DNA from: Campylobacterota bacterium
GTDB lineage: Bacteria; Campylobacterota; Campylobacteria; Campylobacterales; Sulfurovaceae
Direction of reading: 5' to 3'
Assembly: GCA_011372825.1 (NCBI GenBank)
Contig: DSAK01000200.1
Span: forward strand, 1-7,853
Length of the DNA stretch: 7,853 nucleotides
Made by a program: the position numbers and the translations under genes. Every line of letters starts with the position of its first letter. Within the stretch, counting starts at the first letter, position 1. Shown piece after piece: positions 1 through 5,980 of the stretch. The notes below the pieces were generated by a model. It searched no databases. It was not told where the DNA came from and saw only the letters and a program-made list of their open reading frames with translations.

Positions 1-1
1 C

Positions 2-454
2 TATTATTATTATTTTAATGATGCTCGGATACTTCTAGGTGTTCTAATATTGATTTTCATGTATTTAATGCTAAAAAATAATAAGAAAAATATGGAAAAA
101 ATACAAATATATAACTATTCTTATGAGCAAACTTTTCCATTCAAAGTATTTAAATCAAAAAAAACAACGGGAAAAGTTGATGATTATCTCATACATAGTA
201 AAATTTATATTATTGATGATAAAACCATTTTTTTGAGTTCATCAAATTTTACCGAAAGTGGAATGAATCACAATATTGAAACAATGATAAAAACACACGA
301 CAAAGAAGCAATATCAAAAATAAATAGTTTTTTTGATTCTTTGCTAGCAGAAGATTTTGGAAAAACATATTTTACAACTAATGAGTTAGCGAAGACACTA
401 TATCAAGAACCCATAAATGACTATCAAAATAAAAAAGTTTGTTTTTTCTTTTGA
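2..454 (+). CDS. Phospholipase D/HKD-superfamily protein, C-terminal part (5' end outside window)
   Basis: The frame is open to the left edge, so the true start is outside the window; a TTG at 50 and an ATG at 59 lie in frame but have no ribosome binding site. The visible part carries one HKD motif: H-S-K, four residues, D, six residues, then S-S-S-N (H and K about 49 and 51 residues after the TTG). It is followed by the F-T-x-S-G-x-x-x-N-x-E pattern common in PLD-like nucleases and helicase-associated PLD domains. In this superfamily the His forms a phosphoenzyme intermediate during phosphodiester cleavage. Whether this is a nuclease (one HKD per chain) or the second half of a two-HKD cardiolipin-synthase-like enzyme cannot be told from the fragment. 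A hand count of 61-420 gives about 24% G+C, well below the core genes to the right, which suggests transfer or relaxed selection. The region just before the HKD motif lacks the usual R-G-V element, so damage is possible. Confidence 0.75.
   Translation, partial: YYYYFNDARILLGVLILIFMYLMLKNNKKNMEKIQIYNYSYEQTFPFKVFKSKKTTGKVDDYLIHSKIYIIDDKTIFLSSSNFTESGMNHNIETMIKTHDKEAISKINSFFDSLLAEDFGKTYFTTNELAKTLYQEPINDYQNKKVCFFF
425..453. terminator. A/T-stem inverted repeat at 3' end of the PLD-like gene
   Basis: CAAAA-T-AAAAAA pairs with TTTTTT-C-TTTTG around a GTTTG loop, with one mismatch. It overlaps the last codons and the stop of the PLD-like gene and is U-rich on the plus strand. It could act as a weak terminator between the two convergent genes. 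The stem is almost entirely A-U pairs, so this is uncertain. Confidence 0.3.
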
Positions 455-552
455 CTTTTACTACTCAATTATACCGCAACTAGTAAAGTGGTGCCACCCT
501 TGCAATACTGCCAACTAGAGTGATAACAAATATCAATCTTGCTAGAGTATCT

Positions 553-577
553 GTGATAATGATTTGTCATAAATCAC
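553..577 (-). terminator. Bulged hairpin overlapping the radA stop codon
   Basis: On the minus strand GTGAT and ATGA pair with TCAT and ATCAC around a CAAA loop, with a TT/T internal bulge. It begins within the last codons of radA and includes its TGA. No U run follows, so it is not a classical Rho-independent terminator. It may protect the 3' end or be chance. Confidence 0.2.
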
Positions 578-1923
578 TCAAACATCCATTGGACTACTTT
601 TGCAACATCTTGGGCGATGAAGTATTTGATTTGTGTATCTTCAAGAGGTTTTGTTGGGATAATGGCTTTTGAAAATCCTTGTGTTTGCATCTCTTTGAGT
701 CTTAGGCTTAGATTGTTTACATCTCTTATCTCGCCTGTTAAGCTCACTTCTCCTAAAAATAGAGTTTTGCTACTTAGCTCACGGTTGCGATAACTGCTCA
801 ATATTGCCGCTATGACTGCAAGGTCTGCACTAGGTTCATTTATCTTGATGCCACCACTTACATTGATATATACATCATAAGTACCCAAAGGCAAATCAAG
901 CTTTTTTTCTAAGAGTGCTAGGAGCATAGAGAGACGATTGTTGTCAAAGCCAGTAGAACTTCGTCTAGCACCGCCATAGCTTTCACTCACAAGGGCTTGA
1001 ATCTCTACTACGATTGGGCGACTCCCCTCAAGTAAGATAGTAAGTGCTGAGCCAGCTTGGAGTTTGGAGTTGTTATAAAACTTACTCCCAATAGTCTTGG
1101 CATCGTTTAATCCATTTTTATTCATCTCAAAGATACCCACTTCATTGGTAGAGCCAAAGCGATTTTTAAAACCACGCAATAGTCTTAGCTCACTGTTGTT
1201 GTCTCCTTCAAAATAAAGCACTGTATCAACCATGTGCTCCAGCACTCTAGGTCCTGCAATTGAGCCATCTTTTGTGATGTGACCAATGATAAATATAGGT
1301 ATATTTTGGTTTTTTGCTATTCGCATAAGTTCAAAAGTGACACTCCTCACCTGTGCAACAGAACCGGGCGAAGAGGGGAGTTCATCGGTGTATAGAGTTT
1401 GAATGGAATCAATGACGATAAAGGTGTATGTTTTTTGGAGTATTTCGCTTAGTATATTTGATAGATTGATTTCGCTAAGTAAAAATAGATGTTCGCTATT
1501 TGCATCCAGCCTATCGGCTCTTAGTTTTATTTGCCCCAAAGACTCTTCACCTGAGACATACAACACATCTTTTTTATTTTTGGCTATATTGCCTGCGATT
1601 TTAAGAAGAAGGGTCGATTTGCCAATCCCTGGACTTCCACCAATGAGTGTAAGTGAACCTTGCACAATCCCACCACCCAAAACAAGGTCAAGCTCGCTAC
1701 TGCCACTCTCAAATCTATGAAATTCATCTTGAACTATATCGGTAATAGGCATAGCTTTGGAGGTATATGTAGAATGGTTTGAAATCTCTTGGAGTATTTC
1801 GATTTGTGCAGTGCTAAGCTCCATCATGCTATCCCAAGTTTCGCAATTGGTACATTTCCCAATCCATTTTGGACTTTGGAACCCGCACGATTGACATTCA
1901 AATAGCGTTTTTTTCTTTGCCAT
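574..1923 (-). CDS. radA: DNA repair protein RadA (Sms), branch-migration ATPase
   Basis: RadA is a RecA-like, DnaB-like hexameric ATPase that drives branch migration of recombination intermediates and helps resolve stalled forks. The 449 residues match the usual family length. The N-terminal zinc finger has C10-x2-C13 and C24-x2-C27. Walker A is G96-SPGI-GKS103, Walker B is around I-V-I-D172-S, and the RadA signature K-N-R-F-G is at 253-257. The C-terminal third is the Lon-protease-like domain, with N-E-P-S-A-D-L-A at 362-369; RadA proteins lack the Lon catalytic dyad, so it is structural. The ATG is preceded by AAAGGAG with about 6 nt spacing, a strong site that settles the start. It lies downstream of ftsY in the same direction but is separated by about 370 bp, and a -10-like TATACT just upstream suggests it has its own promoter. 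Confidence 0.98.
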   Translation of the reverse strand: MAKKKTLFECQSCGFQSPKWIGKCTNCETWDSMMELSTAQIEILQEISNHSTYTSKAMPITDIVQDEFHRFESGSSELDLVLGGGIVQGSLTLIGGSPGIGKSTLLLKIAGNIAKNKKDVLYVSGEESLGQIKLRADRLDANSEHLFLLSEINLSNILSEILQKTYTFIVIDSIQTLYTDELPSSPGSVAQVRSVTFELMRIAKNQNIPIFIIGHITKDGSIAGPRVLEHMVDTVLYFEGDNNSELRLLRGFKNRFGSTNEVGIFEMNKNGLNDAKTIGSKFYNNSKLQAGSALTILLEGSRPIVVEIQALVSESYGGARRSSTGFDNNRLSMLLALLEKKLDLPLGTYDVYINVSGGIKINEPSADLAVIAAILSSYRNRELSSKTLFLGEVSLTGEIRDVNNLSLRLKEMQTQGFSKAIIPTKPLEDTQIKYFIAQDVAKVVQWMFE

Positions 1924-1931
1924 AATTACTC

Positions 1932-1956
1932 CTTTAGCTAAAGTATATCCGATATA
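1932..1956. promoter_or_regulatory. radA leader: RBS plus two abutting palindromes over a -10-like box
   Basis: CTTTAGCTAAAG (1932-1943) is a perfect 12-bp palindrome that overlaps the radA Shine-Dalgarno. Directly next to it, TATATC-C-GATATA (1944-1956) is a perfect inverted repeat with a 1-nt centre. On the minus strand the box TATACT (1942-1947) lies about 20 nt before the ATG and is the best -10 candidate. No -35 is visible, which is normal for Campylobacterota sigma-70 promoters. An operator role for the palindromes is inference. Confidence 0.35.
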
Positions 1957-1967
1957 AGTTAAAGTAT

Positions 1968-1997
1968 TTAAAAAAATGTCATTTTGTCATCTTTTAA
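1968..1997 (-). terminator. Hairpin with U-rich 3' arm upstream of radA promoter
   Basis: On the minus strand TTAAAAGATG pairs with CATTTTTTTAA around a 9-nt loop, with one G-U pair and one bulged U. The T7 run is inside the 3' arm. It could end transcription coming from ftsY, or from a small transcript in the gap, just before the radA -10. The stem is A/U-rich and the evidence is structural only. Confidence 0.25.
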
Positions 1998-2029
1998 GAG
2001 TGCAAGGGCCACTTATCCTATTTTGTATG

Positions 2030-2170
2030 TTATGCTACTTGTATTTTAGATTGTTTTCTTGATGTTTTTATTGTCATATTGTTGGTTTTAGGGTTGCGTA
2101 TATCTTTTGGCAAATGAGAGTTTAATTTGAAATTCTCAAATGAGATTTGTTGGTTTTCTTCGGCCTTTAT
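2030..2170 (-). pseudogene. 46-codon open frame without ATG/GTG start, possible gene remnant
   Basis: After an in-frame TAG (2171-2173) the minus strand reads 46 codons to a TAA. The middle reads F-E-N-F-K-L-N-S-H-L-P-K-D-I, and the C-terminal half is rich in Lys, Thr and Ser. The only in-frame starts are an internal TTG and an ATG 15 codons from the end, neither with a ribosome binding site. I do not recognise the family. It could be a relic of a lost gene between ftsY and radA or simply chance in A-rich DNA. Confidence 0.15.
2111..2145. repeat. Direct repeat CAAATGAGA x2 with internal hairpin
   Basis: CAAATGAGA occurs at 2111-2119 and 2137-2145. Between them TGAGAGTTT (2115-2123) and AAATTCTCA (2130-2138) pair as a 9-bp stem with one G-T pair and a 6-nt loop. 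The second copy is also part of CAAAT-GAG-ATTTG. The role is unknown. Confidence 0.5.
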
Positions 2171-2200
2171 CTAAAAGAATATAGTGATGATATTTTGGTT

Positions 2201-2212
2201 ATTATAATTATA
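2201..2212 (-). promoter_or_regulatory. Tandem overlapping -10-like boxes in ftsY-radA gap
   Basis: The minus strand reads GGGTATAATTATAATAACC, two overlapping TATAAT hexamers. A transcript would start near 2194 and run towards radA through the whole gap, giving a leader of about 270 nt or a separate small RNA. The motif is palindromic, so a TATAAT also appears on the plus strand (2203-2208). Confidence 0.35.
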
Positions 2213-2265
2213 CCCAAACGACACATTTACTTGTGATCTATTTGATGTTAGATTATTTTCGCTTG

Positions 2266-2290
2266 TTAAATTGCTAAAAATAGCTTTTAA
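2266..2290 (-). terminator. Hairpin just after ftsY stop
   Basis: Four nucleotides past the ftsY TGA the minus strand folds TTAAA-A-GCTA / TAGC-AA-TTTAA around a TTTT loop. No U run follows. It could be a weak terminator or a 3'-end stabiliser at the end of the lipoprotein-ftsY unit, consistent with radA having its own promoter. Confidence 0.3.
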
Positions 2291-2294
2291 GAAA

Positions 2295-3158
2295 TCAAAC
2301 AAAAATCTCATCAAGTATAGAGTTGACAAAAGTGTTTGCCTTAAATGGTATCAAGTCTTGAGGTTGCTCTCCTGTACCAATATAAAAAATAGGCATTTTG
2401 AGGCTATCAGCAATTCCTAAGAGTGCTCCACCTTTTGCAGTTCCATCAAGTTTAGTGATAATAATCCCATCTATACCAACCATCTCATCAAAAGCTTTGG
2501 CTTGATTGGCTCCTGACACACCCTGTGTGCCATCAAGTATCAAAAGCTTACGGTGTGGACTTCCAGTAAGAGCTTTGTTTGCTGTTCGAACCATTTTTTG
2601 AAGTTCGCCTGCAAGATTGATTTGCGTATGGAGTCTACCGGCAGTGTCTATGATGACCCTATCGATACCTCTAGCTTTTGCAGCTACTATCGTGTCGTAC
2701 ACAACTGCTGATGGGTCATGCCCTTGTGCTGTAGCAATGATAGGGACATCAAGCCTATTCGCCCATCTGCTTAGTTGTTCAATTGCAGCAGCTCTAAAAG
2801 TATCTCCAGCTCCAAGGAGTACACTTTTGTTTTGCTCTTTGTAGTGATGGGCTAGTTTTGCTATAGTAGTGGTCTTGCCAGCACCATTAACACCTATAAT
2901 CATCTCAACAAAAGGGGAGTTTTCTTGTGGCTCTTTGGCGTCATAGTGAAATAGAGATATCAAGGAGTTAAAAGCTTGAATCCGATTTATCTTAGAGGGC
3001 AATGACTCAAGGAGTCTTTCTACCAAATCATAGTGGACATCAGATTCAAGGAGTATCTCCTCAAAAAGTTCTTTGGAAATCTTTGATTTTTTTACAAATG
3101 AATCTTCTTTTTTTGTATCGTCATTTATCCCTAAAGCTTTTTTAAATAATGAAAACAT
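2295..3158 (-). CDS. ftsY: Signal recognition particle receptor FtsY
   Basis: FtsY is the SRP receptor GTPase. It docks Ffh-bound ribosome-nascent chains to the inner membrane and hands them to SecYEG by reciprocal GTP hydrolysis. The 287 residues are an N-terminal helical N domain (about 1-80) plus the G domain: G1 G89-VNGAGKTTT98, G2 D119-T-F-R-A-A-A-x-E-Q-L129, G3 D171-T-A-G-R175, G4 T235-K-L-D-G239 and closing G261-T-G-E-Q-P-x-D-L269. The long acidic A domain of E. coli FtsY is absent. The N-terminal M-F-S-L-F-K-K stretch is suited to amphipathic membrane contact, as usual for short FtsY proteins. AGAGG lies about 10 nt before the ATG. It starts 11 nt after the thioredoxin-like lipoprotein gene, so the two are very probably cotranscribed. 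All catalytic motifs are intact. Confidence 0.98.
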   Translation of the reverse strand: MFSLFKKALGINDDTKKEDSFVKKSKISKELFEEILLESDVHYDLVERLLESLPSKINRIQAFNSLISLFHYDAKEPQENSPFVEMIIGVNGAGKTTTIAKLAHHYKEQNKSVLLGAGDTFRAAAIEQLSRWANRLDVPIIATAQGHDPSAVVYDTIVAAKARGIDRVIIDTAGRLHTQINLAGELQKMVRTANKALTGSPHRKLLILDGTQGVSGANQAKAFDEMVGIDGIIITKLDGTAKGGALLGIADSLKMPIFYIGTGEQPQDLIPFKANTFVNSILDEIFV

Positions 3159-3169
3159 AGTATTATCCT

Positions 3170-3721
3170 CTAATTTAGTATATACCTAATATCAGCTTCA
3201 ATCATCTCTATTGGGGTGACACCTTGATAGTATTTGATTATTTTTCCATTGTGAAAAAGGACTCCTAGTGGCAGTTTGTATCCTATTGAGAGATGTTCTA
3301 CTAAGGTATCGATAAGTATCTTGTTTGTTGGGGCATACGAAAGTGGTAAGTTGCCACGAACTTGCAGTAACTCATGAGCAAGGCGAGGGTCAAAAGTCTG
3401 ATCGGTGTACCCTACACTTACGGTATGGATATCTTCAGTGTATTTTTCTTGAAGAGCAATTAAGTATCCAAAAGCCCCTTTGCATTCCACACATGAGGTA
3501 TCAAAAAGATACAAAAAAACAATTTCTTTATCGGTATTAAAGCTAAATTTACTCTCTTTTGCGCTGATTGAAATATTTTTGTCATCAAGAGTTTTCGCTT
3601 TAAATTTTAGGGAAATTGTAGAGATATCTACCTCTTGTATTTGTTGTATTTGGCTCTCTTGGCATCCAGTTAAAAAACCAAATATGACACAAAGACTACA
3701 GATAACCATAATCCTATTCAT
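3170..3721 (-). CDS. Thioredoxin/TlpA-like lipoprotein
   Basis: This 183-residue protein is predicted to be a periplasm-facing lipoprotein. A charged start (M-N-R) and a hydrophobic stretch lead to the lipobox L17-T-G-C20, where Cys20 would be lipidated after signal peptidase II cleavage. The remainder has a thioredoxin fold: a strand (E-I-V-F-L-Y-L-F), redox motif C77-V-E-C80, and a candidate cis-proline P151 followed by the strand V-L-F-H-N-G-K. C. jejuni carries a comparable lipoprotein in the same place next to ftsY, as I recall. The partner is unknown; thiol reduction or oxidation of envelope proteins, including cytochrome maturation, is plausible. The active-site dipeptide V-E is not that of standard thioredoxin (G-P), so the redox potential cannot be guessed. 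AAGGA lies 6 nt before the ATG. It is the first gene of the minus-strand unit and is divergent from the cyclo-ligase gene. Confidence 0.88.
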   Translation of the reverse strand: MNRIMVICSLCVIFGFLTGCQESQIQQIQEVDISTISLKFKAKTLDDKNISISAKESKFSFNTDKEIVFLYLFDTSCVECKGAFGYLIALQEKYTEDIHTVSVGYTDQTFDPRLAHELLQVRGNLPLSYAPTNKILIDTLVEHLSIGYKLPLGVLFHNGKIIKYYQGVTPIEMIEADIRYILN

Positions 3722-3735
3722 AATATTCCTTCAGC

Positions 3736-3758
3736 TATAATTGATTTGGGCAATTATA
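3736..3758. promoter_or_regulatory. Divergent, face-to-face promoter pair forming an inverted repeat
   Basis: TATAATTG (3736-3743) and CAATTATA (3751-3758) are perfect 8-bp inverted arms around a 7-nt spacer. Each arm holds a consensus -10 hexamer: TATAAT on plus at 3736-3741 and on minus at 3753-3758. Predicted starts fall in the shared spacer, giving leaders of about 41 nt to the cyclo-ligase ATG and about 25 nt to the lipoprotein ATG. Each -10 would lie within the first transcribed bases of the other unit, so both cannot be bound by RNA polymerase at once. Confidence 0.55.
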
Positions 3759-3788
3759 ACCAAAAAGACTAAAACAAGGGGAGTTGAC

Positions 3789-4394
3789 ATGAGGCATGAG
3801 TCGACTTTGCAGCAGACCAAAGATAGATTTAGAAAAGAGTCTTTGCAAAGATTAAGAGATGTAGCTAGAAGTAAAAATGCCTACATAAAAGATAAAGAAA
3901 TAATGAGTAAATTGTCCCTTTATATCAAAAGTCAAAATATTCGTGTTGTTATGGTTTACCTTCCTCTTGCAATAGAGTATGATATCACACAACTAATAGT
4001 ACAATTGCGAAAATCAAAAAAAAGAGTTTTAGTCCCATTTATGGAAAAAACAAGTTTTAGATTGGTACAATATAGATTGCCACTACAAAAAAATAAGTTT
4101 GGCATAAGAGAACCAAAAATTTCAAAACAATTTACTAAAAAACAGATTGATTTAGCAATTGTCCCTATAGTAGGTACAGATTTTACTCTAAGGAGAGTGG
4201 GGTTTGGCAAAGGGATGTATGATAGATTTTTTAGCAAAAATAGACATTCTATTCGCACCACGGTTTTTGTAGCACGACAATTGTGCTATAGTCAAGTACT
4301 AGCAACAAATAGTCATGATATTAGTGCAGATGTGATTTGTGTACCTAAGGTTTCTATACCAAAAAATTTGAGGTATAAGAGCAAATTTTTATAG
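3789..4394 (+). CDS. 5-formyltetrahydrofolate cyclo-ligase
   Basis: This enzyme (MTHFS; E. coli YgfA/Fau) uses ATP to convert 5-formyl-THF to 5,10-methenyl-THF, returning this stored folate to the one-carbon pool in the cytoplasm. I chose the ATG at 3789 because AAGGGGAG sits 5 nt upstream; an in-frame TTG at 3741 overlaps the promoter. That gives 201 residues, near family length. Family features are the basic N terminus (K11-x-R-x-R-K-E), V-Y-L-P-x-x-x-E-Y-D-I-T at 56-67, F-G-I-R-E-P at 104-109, and the phosphate-binding signature V-G-F-G-K-G-M-Y-D-R-F at 137-147. In most homologues the sequence before Y-D is G-Y-G-K-G-Y/F. It is followed by rny after 40 nt. Hand counts of three 60-base stretches give about 23-28% G+C, clearly below rny. 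Confidence 0.93.
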   Translation: MRHESTLQQTKDRFRKESLQRLRDVARSKNAYIKDKEIMSKLSLYIKSQNIRVVMVYLPLAIEYDITQLIVQLRKSKKRVLVPFMEKTSFRLVQYRLPLQKNKFGIREPKISKQFTKKQIDLAIVPIVGTDFTLRRVGFGKGMYDRFFSKNRHSIRTTVFVARQLCYSQVLATNSHDISADVICVPKVSIPKNLRYKSKFL

Positions 4395-4408
4395 TTTTTA
4401 CAAAAACT
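4386..4408 (+). terminator. A/U hairpin at cyclo-ligase stop
   Basis: AGTTTTT (4393-4399) and AAAAACT (4402-4408) are a perfect 7-bp inverted repeat with a 2-nt centre, starting at the TAG stop. A T5 run precedes rather than follows it. TTTTTATAGTTTTTA (4386-4400) recurs just past the cmoB stop (7773-7787). Probably low-complexity sequence; at most a weak attenuator before rny. Confidence 0.15.
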
Positions 4409-4421
4409 CCATGGTGCAACC

Positions 4422-4437
4422 AAAGGAGATTACTGTG
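4422..4437 (+). promoter_or_regulatory. RBS that sets the rny start at GTG
   Basis: AAAGGAG (4422-4428) is followed after 6 nt by GTG at 4435-4437. The in-frame ATG at 4411 has only T- and A-rich sequence upstream and would put this Shine-Dalgarno inside the coding region. The GTG is therefore the better start. Confidence 0.8.
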
Positions 4438-5961
4438 AGTATAACACTTATTTTAGTGGGTCTTGCGGGGGCAATAGCAGGTGCGTTTGCTTCTTTTGCA
4501 TGGATTCGTAAAGGGATGAGTAAAAATCTCTCATTTTTAGAAATAGAAGCAAAAGCCAAAGCCAAAGCGATCGAAGCAGAGGCATCGCGTATGCTTCAAG
4601 ATACAAAGATTCTTATCAAAGAAAAAGAGCTTGAGCAAGAAAAAGAGTTCCAACAAAGGGTATTGCGGCTTCAAGATACCGAAAGAAGACTAAACGAACA
4701 GCAAAAAAATGTTCAAGTGCAACAAGAGAAGGTCAACACTCTTTATAATCGTATAGCCCAAAAAGAGAAAAAATTAGCCAAGCTTGAAGAGCAAAAAAAA
4801 GAGCTTATAGATGAGCATCTCCACAAGATAGAGTCACTTTCGTCGTGGACGGTTGATGAGGCAAAAGGGTATTTGCTTGAGATTGCCAAAGAGAAAGCAC
4901 AACAAGATGTAGCCTCATTGGTACGCAAGTATGAACAATTAGCAAAAGAGGAGGGGCAAAAAAAAGCTAACTATATACTCTCTCAGGCAGTGACAAGATA
5001 TGCGGGCGAGTTTTCTGGTGAAAGGCTTATTAATTTTGTTCATCTCCCAAGTGATGAGCATAAAGGCAGAATTATAGGCAAAGAGGGTCGCAATATAAAA
5101 ACCCTTGAAACACTTTTGGGGGTAGATATCGTCATAGATGAGACCCCTGAGGTGATTTTGGTAAGTAGTTTCAATATATATCGACGGGCGATAGCAACTC
5201 GTGTTATTGAGCTTCTAATCGAAGATGGGAGAATCCATCCAGCACGGATCGAAGATGTGCATCAAAGGGTTCAAGATGAGTTTGAAGAAAAAATTCTAGA
5301 CGAAGGGAGAAACATCCTTATAGATTTTGGTATCTATCCTATGCATGATGAATTAATGAAGCTCATTGGCAGATTAAGATACCGCGCTAGTTATGGACAA
5401 AATGCATTGGCGCATACTCTAGAAGTAGCAAGACTTGCTAGTGTGATTGCTGCTGAGATGGGGGGAGATGAGAAGCTTGCAATGCGTGCTGGATTGCTCC
5501 ATGATATAGGAAAAGCCCTAACGCAAGATTATGGCGGTTCGCATGTTGATATCGGTGTTGAGTTGTGTCGCAGGTATCAAGAACATCCAACAGTTATTAA
5601 TGCAATTTTAGCCCACCATGGACATGCGCAACCAGATAGCGTAGAGAGTGCCGCTGTGTGTGCTGCTGATACACTAAGTGCTGCTAGACCAGGGGCAAGA
5701 AGAGAAGTGCTAGAGAGTTTTGCAAAACGGGTCAAAGAGCTTGAAGATATTGCACTTTCAAAAGAGTATGTAGAAAATGCATATGCATTGAATGCAGGCA
5801 GAGAGGTTCGCGTTATCGTTAATGCGATGAAGATAACTGATGATCAAGCAGTCCTTCTTAGCAGTGAAATTGCTCAAGAGATTGAGGCAAGATTGCAGTA
5901 TCCAGCTGAGATAAAAGTGAATGTTATCCGTGAGACAAGAGCTATTAGTTATGCAAAATAG
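4435..5961 (+). CDS. rny: Ribonuclease Y
   Basis: RNase Y is a membrane-anchored endoribonuclease that initiates mRNA decay; it replaces RNase E in Firmicutes and occurs in Campylobacterota. From the GTG start the protein has 508 residues, the usual length. The order is: one N-terminal transmembrane helix (about 3-23), a long charged coiled coil rich in Glu, Lys and Gln (about 30-180), a KH RNA-binding domain with I-I-G-K-E-G-R-N at 213-220, and an HD metal-dependent phosphohydrolase domain. The HD residues are H327 (A-H-T), H356-D357 in L-L-H-D-I-G-K, H394-H395 and D412. The C terminus has the family's G-R-E-V-R-V-I-V and I-R-E-T-R-A-x-x-Y-A-K. It lies 40 nt after the cyclo-ligase gene and is probably cotranscribed from the divergent promoter. 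An ATG 24 nt further upstream would add eight residues before the membrane helix and is less likely. Confidence 0.97.
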   Translation: MSITLILVGLAGAIAGAFASFAWIRKGMSKNLSFLEIEAKAKAKAIEAEASRMLQDTKILIKEKELEQEKEFQQRVLRLQDTERRLNEQQKNVQVQQEKVNTLYNRIAQKEKKLAKLEEQKKELIDEHLHKIESLSSWTVDEAKGYLLEIAKEKAQQDVASLVRKYEQLAKEEGQKKANYILSQAVTRYAGEFSGERLINFVHLPSDEHKGRIIGKEGRNIKTLETLLGVDIVIDETPEVILVSSFNIYRRAIATRVIELLIEDGRIHPARIEDVHQRVQDEFEEKILDEGRNILIDFGIYPMHDELMKLIGRLRYRASYGQNALAHTLEVARLASVIAAEMGGDEKLAMRAGLLHDIGKALTQDYGGSHVDIGVELCRRYQEHPTVINAILAHHGHAQPDSVESAAVCAADTLSAARPGARREVLESFAKRVKELEDIALSKEYVENAYALNAGREVRVIVNAMKITDDQAVLLSSEIAQEIEARLQYPAEIKVNVIRETRAISYAK

Positions 5962-5980
5962 TCTATCTTTATGCGGTTGA

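Larger units (their letters stand above)
1957..2294. other. ftsY-radA intergenic gap, about 340 bp without a recognised gene
   Basis: No recognised gene lies here. On the minus strand there is a tandem -10-like TATAATTATAAT (2201-2212). There are two direct-repeat pairs: CAAATGAGA at 2111-2119 and 2137-2145, and TTGTTGGTTTT at 2079-2089 and 2147-2157. A 9-bp hairpin spans 2115-2138, and a further hairpin sits at 1968-1997. A minus-strand frame of 46 codons (2030-2170) is open but lacks a normal start codon. The minus strand is A-rich and G-poor. A small RNA, a decayed gene or a long leader of radA are all possible; I cannot choose. Confidence 0.5.

Noticed and set aside
1403..1720. 105-codon plus-strand frame inside radA
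   Set aside because: It is antisense to the Walker A region and the upstream part of the ATPase core of radA, has no ribosome binding site and reads as Ser/Leu-rich complement of a real gene.
1976..2062. 28-residue hydrophobic peptide on the plus strand in the ftsY-radA gap
   Set aside because: It has an ATG but no ribosome binding site, is Phe/Leu/Cys-rich as expected from T-rich DNA, and runs opposite to the promoter signals there.
2030..2170. Possible DEAD-box helicase N-terminus in the gap frame
   Set aside because: F-E-N-F-K-L-N recalls the start of DEAD-box helicases, but the expected G-F-x-x-P-x-P-I-Q and Walker A do not follow in any frame.
3480..3740. 86-codon plus-strand frame antisense to the lipoprotein gene
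   Set aside because: It is the complement of the thioredoxin-like gene, has no Shine-Dalgarno and no recognisable domain.
3741..3788. TTG start that would extend the cyclo-ligase by 16 residues
   Set aside because: It overlaps the promoter inverted repeat; the ATG at 3789 has a strong Shine-Dalgarno and gives normal family length.
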